Below, piece by piece: positions 46,926 to 58,037 of a stretch of DNA of 64,000 bases (the stretch's first letter is position 1; each line of letters opens with the position of its first letter). The stretch comes from Laburnicola sp. R22_1 (lineage: Eukaryota; Ascomycota; Dothideomycetes; Pleosporales; Didymosphaeriaceae), in assembly GCA_014281115.1 (NCBI GenBank), contig JACONQ010000002.1, positions 1,364,001 to 1,428,000 on the forward strand, given 5' to 3'. The notes under the pieces are model-generated. The model was not told where the DNA came from. It ran no database searches and was given only the letters and a program-made list of their open reading frames with translations. A program made the translations under genes and the position numbers.

Positions 46926-48796
46926 ACGTACTTTGCACTCGAGTCGGACACTCCATCGAGTCGGACACTTTGCCAAGACCCCACTAAAACGTACTATCAG
47001 CAATAGTATAACGCGATGCCTTAACCACACAACAAACCACTGGCGTTAAAAGAAGCGCGTATACAGCTTGCGATCCAGGCTATTGAACGAGACGCGACAC
47101 TCTCTTAGCGACGCGCTGTAGCTATCTACAACGTCTCTTAAAGTACACTTAGCGACTAACGCGCTGGAAAGACGTTTAGACGCAACTGCGCACCTAACAA
47201 AATAAGACTTACTATAAGAGAGGAGCAGGCGATTGTGGAGCATATACTTAACCTAGACACGCGAGGATTTCTGCCTCGGCTCGATGCTATAAAAGATATG
47301 GCTGATTCTTTACTAGCTACACGCCACTACAAGCTAGTTGGCCAGAGGTGGCCTTATGACTTTGTTAAGCGCTAGCTAGAGCTTAAAGTCAAGTTCAATC
47401 GAAAGTACGACTACAAGAGAGCTCTTTAGGAGGATCCTGAGGTGATATAAGACTGGTTCCAGCTTGTGGAGAACATAAAGGCCAAACATAGTATCCTGGA
47501 CAAGGACACCTACAATTTTGATGAAGCAGGCTTCATAATAGGCATGATATTGACTAGAGCAGTAGTCACAGGCTCTAAGCGTCAAGGACGGCTAAAGCAG
47601 GTGCAGTAGGGCAATAGGGAGTGGACAATAGTCATCCAAGGCATCAACGCGATGGGTTAGTGGATCCCACCCTTCATTATCTTCGGGGGCAAGCACCACC
47701 TCTCCGCCTGGTATAAGGAGAAGGATCTACCTCATAATTGGGTTATTGCAGTCTCTGAGAACGGCTGGACAACAAATGAGCTTGGTCTGCAATGGCTAAA
47801 GCACTTTAATAAGCATACAAAGAGGCGTACTACTAGTGGAGCACGTTTGCTCATTATTAATGGCTACAAAAGTCACAACTCGCTCAAATTCCAGGATTAC
47901 TGCAAAAAGAGCAATATTGTTACTCTCTGTATGCCCTCGCATTCGTCGCACCTCTTGCAGCCACTTAATGTGGGCTGTTTCGCGCCTTTAAAAAAGGCGT
48001 ATGGGCGCCAAGCTGAGGATTTGATGCGCAACCACATCACGCACATCACTAAAATCGAGTTCCTGCCTTGCTTTATTGCTGCTTTCAAGGCTTTGTTTAC
48101 TGAAAGTAATATCAAAGGAGGCTTTCGAGGTGCTGGCCTAGTGCCCCACAACCTAGAAGCTGTGATATCGCAGCTTGACGTCCGCCTGCGTACGCCTCCA
48201 CTTTGTACTATTCGCGATAGTACATAGGAGTCGCAAACTCCGCGAAATAGTACAGAACTTGGGTCGCAATCGACGCTGGTTAAGCAGAGGATTCAAAGGC
48301 ATGTGGATAGTTCCCCAACTTATATGGTTGAGGCGGTGGAAAAGCTCGTCAAAGGCGCCAAGCTAATGGGGCATTCTTTAGTGTTGATAACCAAACGCAA
48401 CGCCGAACTTCAAGCTGCCAATGAGGCCGCCACACGACGTAAATCATATAAAAGAAAGCGATTGCAGCAAGAAGGAGTCCTTATAGTTGAAGAGGGCCAG
48501 CGACTGGCTACTCTAAAGGACTTTGGGGTGCGTAATGATGGCAAGAAGGCAAAGAAGAGGGTGCGCACTGATGGAGGCGAATCCGCTCAACAGCGCTGTG
48601 GACGCTGCGGCAAGCCTGGGCACAATAAAAAAACCTGTAGGCAGCTTATAGAAGTAGATTCTGAATAGTTTAGCCTATTTAGACTATTGAAAATAGTTCA
48701 TGTTGACTCTATACTATCGTGAATAGTACAGAACTTGGTGGGGTCTTGGCAAAGTGTCTGACTCGATGGAGTGTCCGACTCGAGTGCAAAGTACGT
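46926..48796 (+). mobile_element. E3: pogo/Fot-like transposon, 1,871 bp, same family as E2
   Basis: 59-bp TIRs differ at one base: ACGTACTTTGCACTCGAG at the left and CTCGAGTGCAAAGTACGT at the right, with TA at 46924-46925 and 48797-48798. 17-bp units: TTGCACTCGAGTCGGAC (46933-46949) and ACTCCATCGAGTCGGAC (46950-46966). It is balanced in composition and inserted in repeat C, whose empty sites exist elsewhere (for example near 51,890). Confidence 0.95.
47016..48668 (+). pseudogene. E3 transposase (DDE, pogo/Fot-like) with CCHC knuckle
   Basis: One frame of 550 codons from ATG 47016 to TAG 48666-48668, with about ten stops, mostly TAG. Two N-terminal helix-turn-helix regions, then D169 (YNFDEAGF), N282 where D is expected (LIINGYKSH) and N318 where D is expected (LQPLNVG), with DD35D spacing. 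The last 120 codons are open and end in the zinc knuckle CGRCGKPGHNKKTC. It is alignable residue for residue with E1 and E5 at the catalytic positions. Confidence 0.92.
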
Positions 48797-49731
48797 TAGC
48801 TTAACTATAGTTTGCTATATATATAGCGTATAAAGTCTACCTATTCTTATAATATTAGCAACGCCTAGTATACTAAATCTTTATCTTTAACGCATAATTA
48901 CTACTACTATTTTTTAAATCTAGCTCTTTATCTATTATATCTAGCAACGCAATAATATTCTAATAGCCTAACTACACTACTTCTTCTATATAGAGTAGTA
49001 TAGCTATAGTAAAGTTCTAAGACTTTATAGAGAATTAGCTAGGCAAAGTTAAGAATTATTCCTAGAGATTTAGTAATCTTATATAGTAAGTAGGGTTATT
49101 AGAGAGACCTCTTAATTTTAATATTTTTAATAATATATAGTCCTAGCTATTTAGACCTTAATAGCTAGTTCTATAACTTTAAATTTTAAAGTGTAAAGCA
49201 CTCCTTTAGTACTTAAATAGAGAGTTAGGTTAGATATTTATACTATAATAATAAGATAAAGTAGAGGTATTACTAAAGAAGCTTAAAGATAAGATCTAGC
49301 AAAGTAAAAGTATAGGGTAGTTACTAGATAATAAGTAGTAGTTCTTTAGGAACTATAAGAGTTTAAAAGCGCAGCTATAGCATAAGAAGCTTATAGAGGT
49401 AGTAGTAATTATTTAAGGTGCTATTAATATAAGGGACTATAACTAAGTAATAAAGGTAAGAGTAAGTAGTAGAAGTAGAAGCATAGGGAAGATAGGCAGC
49501 AATAAGATTCTAGGGGAGTAGAATACAGCTCGCTAGTTGCAAGGAGAGATCTACTATAAGAGAGAGTTAATAAAATAGTTAGGTTAGTTACTATTATAAT
49601 TATTATTATTATTATAGTAAAAAATATTACTAAAGAAAGTATTAATTATATAACATAGTAGTTATTTAAATAGCTAGTCTGGAATTACGTAATATTACAA
49701 ATTAACCTTAGGGGAGAAAGTAATAAGTGTA

Positions 49732-50946
49732 TATAGTGCCCCTAAGGATACTACACAACTAAATAAAGAGCGTGCGAAAGTAGCCTTTACACTAAATAAG
49801 CTTAGTAGGCTATAGATATAAGTCTATACTAGCTCTAAGAATAATATTAATAGTATATAAAGGCAGATATATAATATATAACTTCTTAGCCTATTTTTTA
49901 TAATTAGTATTTTTATAAAAGCAAAGAATAAAGGAACTTATATTAATAAAGATGCCTTAGATAAATATATAGTTTGCTTAGAAACTAGTTAGAAGTGTAA
50001 TATATATTTTTCTATCTAAACGAGCTACTAGATTAGTATTAAAGCTAAAGAGGCCTAGCTTGTTAAGACCTACTAGTATAAGCGCTATTGACTATACTAA
50101 GTTAGCATTATATAAAAATAAAATATTATATAATAAAAATATAGTTTAGCACTATAAAAAATAGAGGATTAGCTTAATAAAAAGAGAAAAGAGCTAGAGA
50201 GAAGAGATATATATAGAGAGATATTTAAAGTAGAGGATAAGAAAAAAGAATAAAAGGAGAAATGCCTATCTTATATATCTCTCCCTTCTATTTAGAGCCT
50301 TAATTTCTACCCCTTATTAGCGTTAATATTCTTCTTATCTAACGTTGCATAGTTATCTAATATTACTATCTAAATAAATAAAATAAATAGGTCTATCTAT
50401 TATATAAGGAATAAACTAAGTAAAAAGGCTTTATATAGATAATATATCGCTGCTATAATTATATTATTAACTATATAATCTTACCTTTAACTACTATTAG
50501 CTAAATAGCTACTCTACTATTAATAAGCCTAATTGCGCCTCTAACAAATAGCAGCAAAGTATAATAAATAGTTACTTAATAGAATCTATTTACTAACTAG
50601 CATATACTAGGAAGATTAAAGAATATATAAATAAAGAAATAATATATAGATAGGGTAAGTACTAGTAAGTAGATAGTTTATATAAAGAAAGAAAGAACTA
50701 CTAATAGTGACCTTTAAAATAAAAAGTTACTAGTATCTATACACTATATAGGTAAGGGTACCTAAAAGTATTAAGGTTTTAATATTGCCGCATAATAATA
50801 TTATATAGAGATTATATAATACCTATACGCCGCAGCCTATATGCTATAGGATCTTCTTCTTTCTATCTACACCCATTCTAGATATAAGTAATTAATACTA
50901 AAGTTATTTTATTATATTATTTTCTTTTCTTATACAATTATCCTAT
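49732..50946. other. RIP-like AT-rich segment 6
   Basis: Decayed repeat paralogous to about 56,100-57,600. It keeps the empty sites for the solo LTR (near 49,985) and for E2 (near 50,813). No open frame. Confidence 0.75.
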
Positions 50947-52248
50947 CTTTGCCCTAGGGTTAATTCGTGATATTACGTAATCCCAGGCTAGCTGTTTAAC
51001 TGACCACTATGTTACATAATTAATAATTTCTTTAATATTATTTTTTGCTATAATAATAATAATAATAACTAAAATAGCAACTAACCTAACTATTTTATTA
51101 ACTCTCTTCTATAGTAGATCTTCTCTTACAACTAGCAAGCTATATACTACTCCCTAGGACCTTGTCACTACTACTTATCTTCTCTATGCTTTTACTACTT
51201 ATCTTCTCTATGCTTTTACTACTATCGCTTATCTTTATCTTTATCTTTATTGCTTATAGTCCGCCGCCTTAATAGTACCGTAAATAATTGCTACTACTTT
51301 AATAAGCTTCTTATGCTACTATTACACCTCTAGCTCTATATATATTTTTAAAAAATATTTCTTTTTATTATTTTACTTATAATTCTTATTGTGAAGCTTC
51401 TAGAATATAGCCTTAGTATTATACTATTATTGTATTATAAAGGCTATATCCCCTTTACTACTATTTAGGTACTAAAGAAGTGTTTTATACTTTAGAATTT
51501 AAAGGTATAAGGTGTAGTGTAGTAGCCTTAGAGCATTACTAGAGGGGTATAGGTACTTAAAAATAAGATCTAAAGACCCCTCTAATAATGCTTTTAGTCT
51601 TATAAGATTAATAAATCTCTAGAAATTATCCTTAACTTTCTCTAGCTTGTTGTCTATATCCTAGCTAAATTTAATAATAGTTATATCGCTATAAGTTATA
51701 GTATTAGAGCTAGAATTAGATGCAATAATAGGTTAAAACTAGAAAGTTATTACATTACTATATATAATAGATAAAAAGCTAGATTTAAAAGATAGTAGTA
51801 GTAATTATACGTTAAAGATAAAGATTTAGTACACTAGGTATTACTAATATTATAAGAGGCAGACTTTATATACTATATATAGATTAAACTATAGTTATAC
51901 TATAGCTACTAGATTGTAAGCGCAATAACTAAACTATAGTTAAGTATCTTATTGCCTACACTACTTCTATAGTTGCAACTCTGCAGTTTACTATAGCTTT
52001 TTAATAGTCTACTCGTTAAGAAATAATATATAACTTAGTTATGCTAGATAGTAGACTATTTAGTAACTACTATTATTAATACTATTATGCAGAATGTTAA
52101 TAATAAAATTATTATTATTTTGTATATATTTTATTACTACTACTATATACTAGGTACTAGATTATAGTGCCTCCTATTTTACTCCTCTCTATATATAGTG
52201 CAGACTTAACCTTGGTTAGAATCTTTACACAACGAAGATCTTTAATAT
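50947..52248 (+). repeat. Repeat C, 1,302-bp longest copy with 11-bp target-site duplication
   Basis: AATTATCCTAT flanks it at 50936-50946 and 52249-52259. Starts CTTTGCCCTAGGGTTAATTC and ends AACGAAGATCTTTAATAT. Best available outline of full-length C. Confidence 0.87.
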
Positions 52249-52846
52249 AATTATCCTATACACTCTCCACACTTGCTAGTATAGAGTATTAGATGTTAAT
52301 ATCTATATAGCTAGCTATATAGTACCCATTTAACAAAATTAATAATAGTAAGTATAGTTTTATCTTTATACTATTAGATCTTTATGACGCAAAGCTATTT
52401 AACTTTACTAATAGCTTATTTACTAATATTAAGAACTTAAGATTATAGCTAAGATTCCTAATTACTTTATATAATACGTATTATATAGGTAATAGTAGTA
52501 ATTTTAAAATTCTAGTAAATATTATATAGTAAAATTTAACTAAGTATAAAAGAGTAACTAGAACTATTCTTACTAGTAAGCTATATAGTATAGTAGAAGG
52601 CTTTAATAATATTATTATTATTAGTATAACTCTTTAGAAGATTATATACACACTTAGTCTATTACTAATTTCTATAGTTATTTATATAAACTTAGAGTCT
52701 TTCTATAACTACTTTATATAACTAGGAGCGATAAATAAGAAGTGTTTTTTAATTAATATTATATTACTCTATATATTATATAAGCACTATAGAATCTCTA
52801 AGATTAAATAAATTAATAGAAAAAATAACTCTATTAATACTTATAT

Positions 52847-52963
52847 GGTTTGTTTTCTTTGCGACTAAGGGGTTTCTAATAAAAATATTACAATAATAGC
52901 AGATATTCCTCCTACTATTATATACACAAAAAAGCATTTTAAGGTGTTAATAAAAAGAGTTAG
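52847..52963 (-). repeat. Repeat D, 117-bp 5'-truncated copy with 12-bp target-site duplication
   Basis: TAATACTTATAT flanks it at 52835-52846 and 52964-52975. The constant CTTAGTCGC end and A-rich tail are at the left. Confidence 0.8.
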
Positions 52964-53135
52964 TAATACTTATATAAAGAAGGTCCTAAACTAGACTCTA
53001 AAGTTCTTAAGCCTTACTAACACTTTAATAATTACTATTAAAATATTAATAAAATGCCTTTAGCCTATATATATAAGTTCTATCTAGCCTTTATATAAAA
53101 CTATTCTCTTATTTTTTATTTATTCTTTTATATAT

Positions 53136-53245
53136 GGCGTTAAATTAACTACCTGGGGGTAGCATAACAAAGGCTTTTATCTTGAATAATATAATAAAAA
53201 AAGCAGAGCCCTCTGCTTAGTAATCACAAAAAAGTGTAAAAAGGT
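53136..53245 (-). repeat. Repeat B copy (unit 1 of the 402-bp duplication)
   Basis: Starts GGCGTTAAATTAACTACC, palindrome GCAGAGCCCTCTGC. Boundaries approximate. Confidence 0.75.
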
Positions 53246-53537
53246 AGTTATGATTTTTTTTTGCGACTAAGAGGTTTCTAATAAAAATATTACAATAATA
53301 GCAAATATTCCTCCTACTGTTGTATATACAGAGAAGCGTTTTAAGGTGTTAATAAAAAGGGTTAGTAATACTTATATAAAGAAGGTCCTAAACTAGACTC
53401 TAAAGTTCTTAAGTCTTACTAATACTTTAATAATTACTATTAAAATATTAATAAATTGCCTTTAGCCTATATATATAAGTTCTACCTAGCCTTTATATAA
53501 AACTATTCTCTTATTTTTTAATTATTCTTTTATATAT

Positions 53538-53650
53538 GGCGTTAAATTAACTATCTGGGGGTAGCATAACAAAGGCTTTTATCTTAAATAATATTACAAA
53601 AAAAGCAGAGCCCCCTGCTTAGTAATTAAGAAAAGTGTAAAAAGGTAGTT
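53538..53650 (-). repeat. Repeat B copy (unit 2 of the 402-bp duplication)
   Basis: As unit 1, then running into the head TGCGCGTTTAAGCTGC. Boundaries approximate. Confidence 0.75.
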
Positions 53651-54668
53651 ATAAAAATGCGCGTTTAAGCTGCTAAGCAAGCTTAGTAGTCTTAGCGTAG
53701 GGCTGCTCCTATAAGCAAAACTTTTACAAAGAGGCTACTTAGAATTTTAGGAAATAAAACTTAGGCGCAGCTACGCTATAAGCTATCTCCTTTACTATCC
53801 TAATTATTGTAAATAATAGATATTAATATATTAATAAGTATATTATGCTTTGCTTATAAGTAAGATAAGAATAATATATACTAAATATACGTTTATTACT
53901 CTATTACTATATTAAGGTTATTTTTAATAAATCTTCTACTATCTCTTTATATCCTATTATTTACTTAGTTAATAGTAGCCCTACTAATACTAAAGTACTT
54001 ATTAACGCTAAAAAGTATACGCTAGAGTTTTATATAACTATTACCTAAATAATAATTATACTAGAGTTCTATTATATAATAAGATACTTATCTAGCGTAA
54101 AAAGAAATAGGTATACTTAACTCTTTATAAGGCCATCCTTATTTATTAGTTAGGTTAGCAGCTAGTCTAGTTTGCTAAAAATAGAATAATTATATTTCTA
54201 CACTAGTAGACGCAATAACTCCTTATTATTAATAGAATTATTTAGTAGGGGACGCAAAAGAAGAATAATAAGATGTTTATTAATAAGCTATAAAGTAGTA
54301 AGAGTTTTATATAGAACTATAAAATTCTTCTAACTATTATTAGTACTATTAAGTTTGCTTATCTAGTGCGCGAGCGTAAATAACTAATAATAGTAGTAGC
54401 GACAAGCTAGGTGTACTATATACACTATAAGTAAGTTTTGTATAGATTAGAAGCTTATAGAGTGTAGAGTACAAGTAAGTTTAAAACTATTATTACGTTA
54501 GCATATTTAAGATTAGTATTTAATTAGAATTAGATGCTATACATAGTACATAATAATCTTCTATCTTAATCTACTTTAACCTTAAACTAAAATAAAAGTT
54601 TAAAAAAGATAGTTAGTAAGGCGACGTTTCTTTTATAAAATATATTTATTTAATTATTCTACACGTAT

Positions 54669-54754
54669 GTGGCGTTATATTAACTATCTAGGAGTAGCAC
54701 GATAAAGGCTTTCATCTTAAATAACATGACAAACAAAGCAGAGCCCCTGCTTAG
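54669..54754 (-). repeat. Repeat B, 86-bp 5'-truncated copy with 14-bp target-site duplication
   Basis: TATTCTACACGTAT flanks it at 54655-54668 and 54755-54768. On its own strand it starts at CTAAGCAGGGGC and ends AACGCCAC, which fixes AACGCCAC as the constant 3' end of the family. Confidence 0.88.
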
Positions 54755-55145
54755 TATTCTACACGTATATATTACTTAAAAATACGCTTTTTTCTATTTA
54801 TTATTTATATAGAAACATAAGAGATATAGCATATATTTACTTAAAAAGGTTTTTATTTTAGTACCTATAAATAATATCTAGAAATATCTACTCTACTTTC
54901 TAGCCCTATTTTATATAATAATTGCATTTAGCACTATAGTTCTACTATATATAAAAACTATATAGTTCTATTAAGAAATGTACTAAAATATAATACTTAA
55001 TAAAAAGCCTAAGACTATTATTACTACTATAGTAGTAGGTATATAAAGTGCTTTTAATAATACTATATAACTAAAGAAACAGTATATAAAAGTAGCTCTT
55101 ATATTAAATAACCTTAATAGTCTATAGATATAAGTCTATACTAAC

Positions 55146-55290
55146 TATGTGTATGGCGTTACTTTATCTACCTAGGGGTAGGACAATAAAGGCTTTTATC
55201 TTAAATAACATAACAAAAAAATTAGAGCCCTCTACTTAGTAATTAAAAAAAGGTGTAAAAAGGTAATAAAAAAAGCGCGTTTAAACTACT
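55146..55290 (-). repeat. Repeat B copy with head
   Basis: Starts TGGCGTTACTTTATC, ends in the head region AGCGCGTTTAAACTAC. Boundaries approximate. Confidence 0.72.
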
Positions 55291-56456
55291 AAGCAAGCTT
55301 AGTAGTCTTAGCGCGAGACTACTCTTATAAGTAAATTTTTTATAAAGAGGCCACTTAGAACTTTAGAAGAGATAAGACTTTAGCGCAGCTATGCTATAAG
55401 CTATTTCTTCTCTACTATTCTAAGTTATAGACTACTATTCTAAGTTGTAAACCGCTATTTAGATTATTATAAATAATATAAGTTAATATATTAATAGGTA
55501 TATTTCTTATAAGTAGTAGGATAAGGGTAATATATACTAGATACACTATTACTCTATTACTATATTAAGGTTATCCTTAATAAATCTCCTACTATTTCTT
55601 TATATCCTACTATCTACTTAGTTAATAGCAGCCCTACTAATACTAAGGTACTTACTAATACTAAAAAGTACACACTAGAGTTTTATATACCTATTACTTA
55701 AATAATAATTACGCTAGAGTTTTACTCTATTTATAAAATACTTGTCTAGTGTAAGAAGAGATAGGTATACTTAACGATTTATAAGGCTATTCTTATCTAC
55801 TAGTTAGGTTAGTAGCTAGACTAGTTTGCTAAGAATAGAATAATTATATTCCTATACTAGTAGACGCTATTACTTCTTATTAGTAATAGAATTATTTAGT
55901 AGGGGATATAAGAGGATAATAAGGTATTTGGTAATAAGCTATAAGGTAGTAAGAGTATTATATAGATCTATAAGATCCTTCTAGCTATTATTATTACTAT
56001 TAAGTTAGCTTATCTAAGTAAGTACGTCGCGTAGCGGCGCAAGCGAGAATAACTAATAATAGTAGTAGTAATAAGCTAGGTAGGCTGTATATAGTGTAAG
56101 TGAACCTTATATTAGAACTAGAAGCTTATAGGTATTAAGGGGTGCAAGTAAGTTTAAACTATTATCGCATTACTAGATATATAAGGTTAGTCTTTAATTA
56201 GAATTAGGTACTATATATAGTAGTATATAATAATCTTTTATCTTATTCTACTTTAACCTTAAACTAAAAGAACAGGTTAAAAAGATATTTAGTAAGCCAA
56301 CCTTACTAACTATAAAATAATATTAATATTATATAAGACAGATACGTAATACGCAACTTTTCTAGCTATTTTTTTGTAGTTAGTATCTATATAAAAGTAA
56401 AGAATAGAGAAACTTATATTAATAAAAATATTCTAAATAAATATATAGTTTGCCTA

Positions 56457-56653
56457 TGTTAGGGATTCCTAAGGTGCGGCGCACTCGGCGGAAGGTTCCG
56501 CCGAGTCCCGGAACCTTACCCGATTAGGCATTAGCGCCTCGGCTACGTGTGGGTATATAAGGCAGCTGTTAACAGTCTTTATACGCCACCTCGATATCTT
56601 AGTAAAATCAACTTCTTAATTTCAACCTTTAATGCCTTGAGTGATCCCTTACA
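56457..56653 (+). mobile_element. Solo LTR, 197 bp, with 5-bp target-site duplication
   Basis: Begins TGTTAGGGAT and ends ATCCCTTACA (TG..CA with short inverted ends). GCCTA stands on both sides (56452-56456, 56654-56658). The paralogous empty site near 49,985 reads TTTGCTTAGAAACTAG. It contains a perfect palindrome CTCGGCGGAA-GG-TTCCGCCGAG and a TATATAAGG box. Its GC-rich sequence in an AT-rich host means it escaped RIP, either by being short or by being recent. The family's internal region is absent from the window. Confidence 0.93.
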
Positions 56654-56658
56654 GCCTA

Positions 56659-57660
56659 AAAACTAGTTAAGAAGATAATATTTTTTAAAAAGACTATATA
56701 GTAATAGTATAGCTAAAAAAGCTAAGTTAATTAATAACTAGTATAAGCGCTATTATTTACACTAAATTAGCATTATAAAAAAATAAGATATTATATAATA
56801 AGAGATATAGTTTAGCACTATATCTAATAAAGGATTAGCTTAATAATAAAAAAGCTAAAAAGAAGAAATATATATAAAGAGATATTTTAAGTAGAGAATA
56901 AAAAAAGAATAAAAAAGAAAAAGCTAGCTGTATATATCTCTTCTCTTTATTTAAAGCTTTAATTTCTATTCCTTACTAGTATTTATCCTCTTCTTCTTAT
57001 ATTATTACCTAAATATATAAAATAAATAGGTCTATTTATTATATAAGAAATAAACTAAGTAAAAGAGCTCTATATAAATAATATATTATTACTATAATCT
57101 TATTATTACCTATATAATTTTATCCTTAACTACTATTAGCTAAATAGCTACTTTATTATTAATAAATCTAATTACGCCTCTAATAAATAGTAGTAAAGTA
57201 TAATAAATAATTACTTAATAAAATCTTTTTACTAACTAGAGTAAACTAGTAAAATTAAAGAATATATAGATAAGAAATAAATAAATAAATAGGGTAAATA
57301 TTAGTAAGTAGATAGTTTATATAAAGAAAGAAAGAACTACTAATAGTAACTTTAAAATAAAAAGTTACTAGTATCTATATACTATATAGGTAAGGGCACT
57401 TAAAAGTAATAAGGTTTTAATATTACTATATAATAGTATTATATAGGGATTATATAATACTTATACACTATAGCCTATACATTATAAGATCTTCTTCTTT
57501 CTATTTATACCTTTTCTAAATATAAGTAATTAATACTAAAGTTAGTTTTATTATATTATTTCTTTTTTATACGCTTATTTATATACCCTCTACACTTACT
57601 AATATAGATCTAGTAGATATCGCTCTCTGTATAGCTAGCTGTAGAGTACCTATTCAACAC
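56659..57660. other. RIP-like AT-rich segment 8
   Basis: Continuation of the decayed repeat that holds the solo LTR, paralogous to 49,990-50,940. It keeps an empty E2-type site near 57,437. No open frame. Confidence 0.75.
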
Positions 57661-58035
57661 AATGCGGTTTATGTGGAGTGCCACCCTCAAAGATAAGGTT
57701 CACGCCGTTCTTTTAGCTTTTTAGACCCCCCGCGTTCCAGTCCCCAGGCTCGGAATCCGGATGCGTGCCGGTAGCGCGGTATCAGTGCTTTCGTGGCGTC
57801 AGGGGGTTTTTTCATACAAATTTTGACTGTGCGCACGAAAGCACTGATACCACGCTAGGCACCCGAGCTGGGGGGTTGAGTGTATGTAATACACGCTACG
57901 CATGCGGGCTGAGGGGAGGATTGCATTCGGCCCTTCTCAGAGGCTCCCCGCGATTGGCAATCACTTTCGCTTTTGCGGTGCTTTGCTCCGATCCAATGAG
58001 ACAAAAAGCAACAATCTGTTTTAGAATAATGAATA
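57661..58035. other. GC-balanced island with a long hairpin
   Basis: About 375 bp of non-decayed sequence between AT-rich repeats and E4. It holds the inverted repeat listed next. A 141-codon plus frame (57765-58190) runs across the hairpin into the E4 TIR and is not called a gene. Confidence 0.6.
57742..57875. repeat. Imperfect inverted repeat, about 45-bp arms
   Basis: Core arms GGTATCAGTGCTTTCGTG and CACGAAAGCACTGATACC are perfect complements separated by about 40 nt. They are extended outward by GCG, TGCC/GGCA and CCCCAGGCTCGG/CCCGAGCTGGGG. It may be a MITE remnant or an end of an unknown element; no target-site duplication found. Confidence 0.8.
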
Positions 58036-58037
58036 AG

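Larger units (their letters stand above)
46582..49718 (-). repeat. Repeat C, full copy interrupted by pogo element E3; 13-bp target-site duplication
   Basis: AGTAATAAGTGTA stands at 45243-45255 (before Tc1) and 49719-49731. C parts are 46582-46925 and about 48,799-49,718, together about 1.26 kb, on the minus strand with the constant 3' end at the left. E3 occupies 46926-48796. Confidence 0.88.
52847..53650. repeat. Tandem duplication, period 402 bp
   Basis: Two consecutive units each contain a D end, the same AATACTTATATAAAGAAGG segment and a minus-strand B copy. GCGACTAAG stands at 52861 and 53263. They differ by scattered transitions. Confidence 0.85.
52260..56456. other. RIP-like AT-rich segment 7
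   Basis: Decayed repeats with no open frames, including a tandem 402-bp duplication, two pairs of long paralogous stretches (53,760-54,640 against 55,380-56,330) and several B copies. No host gene. Confidence 0.75.
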
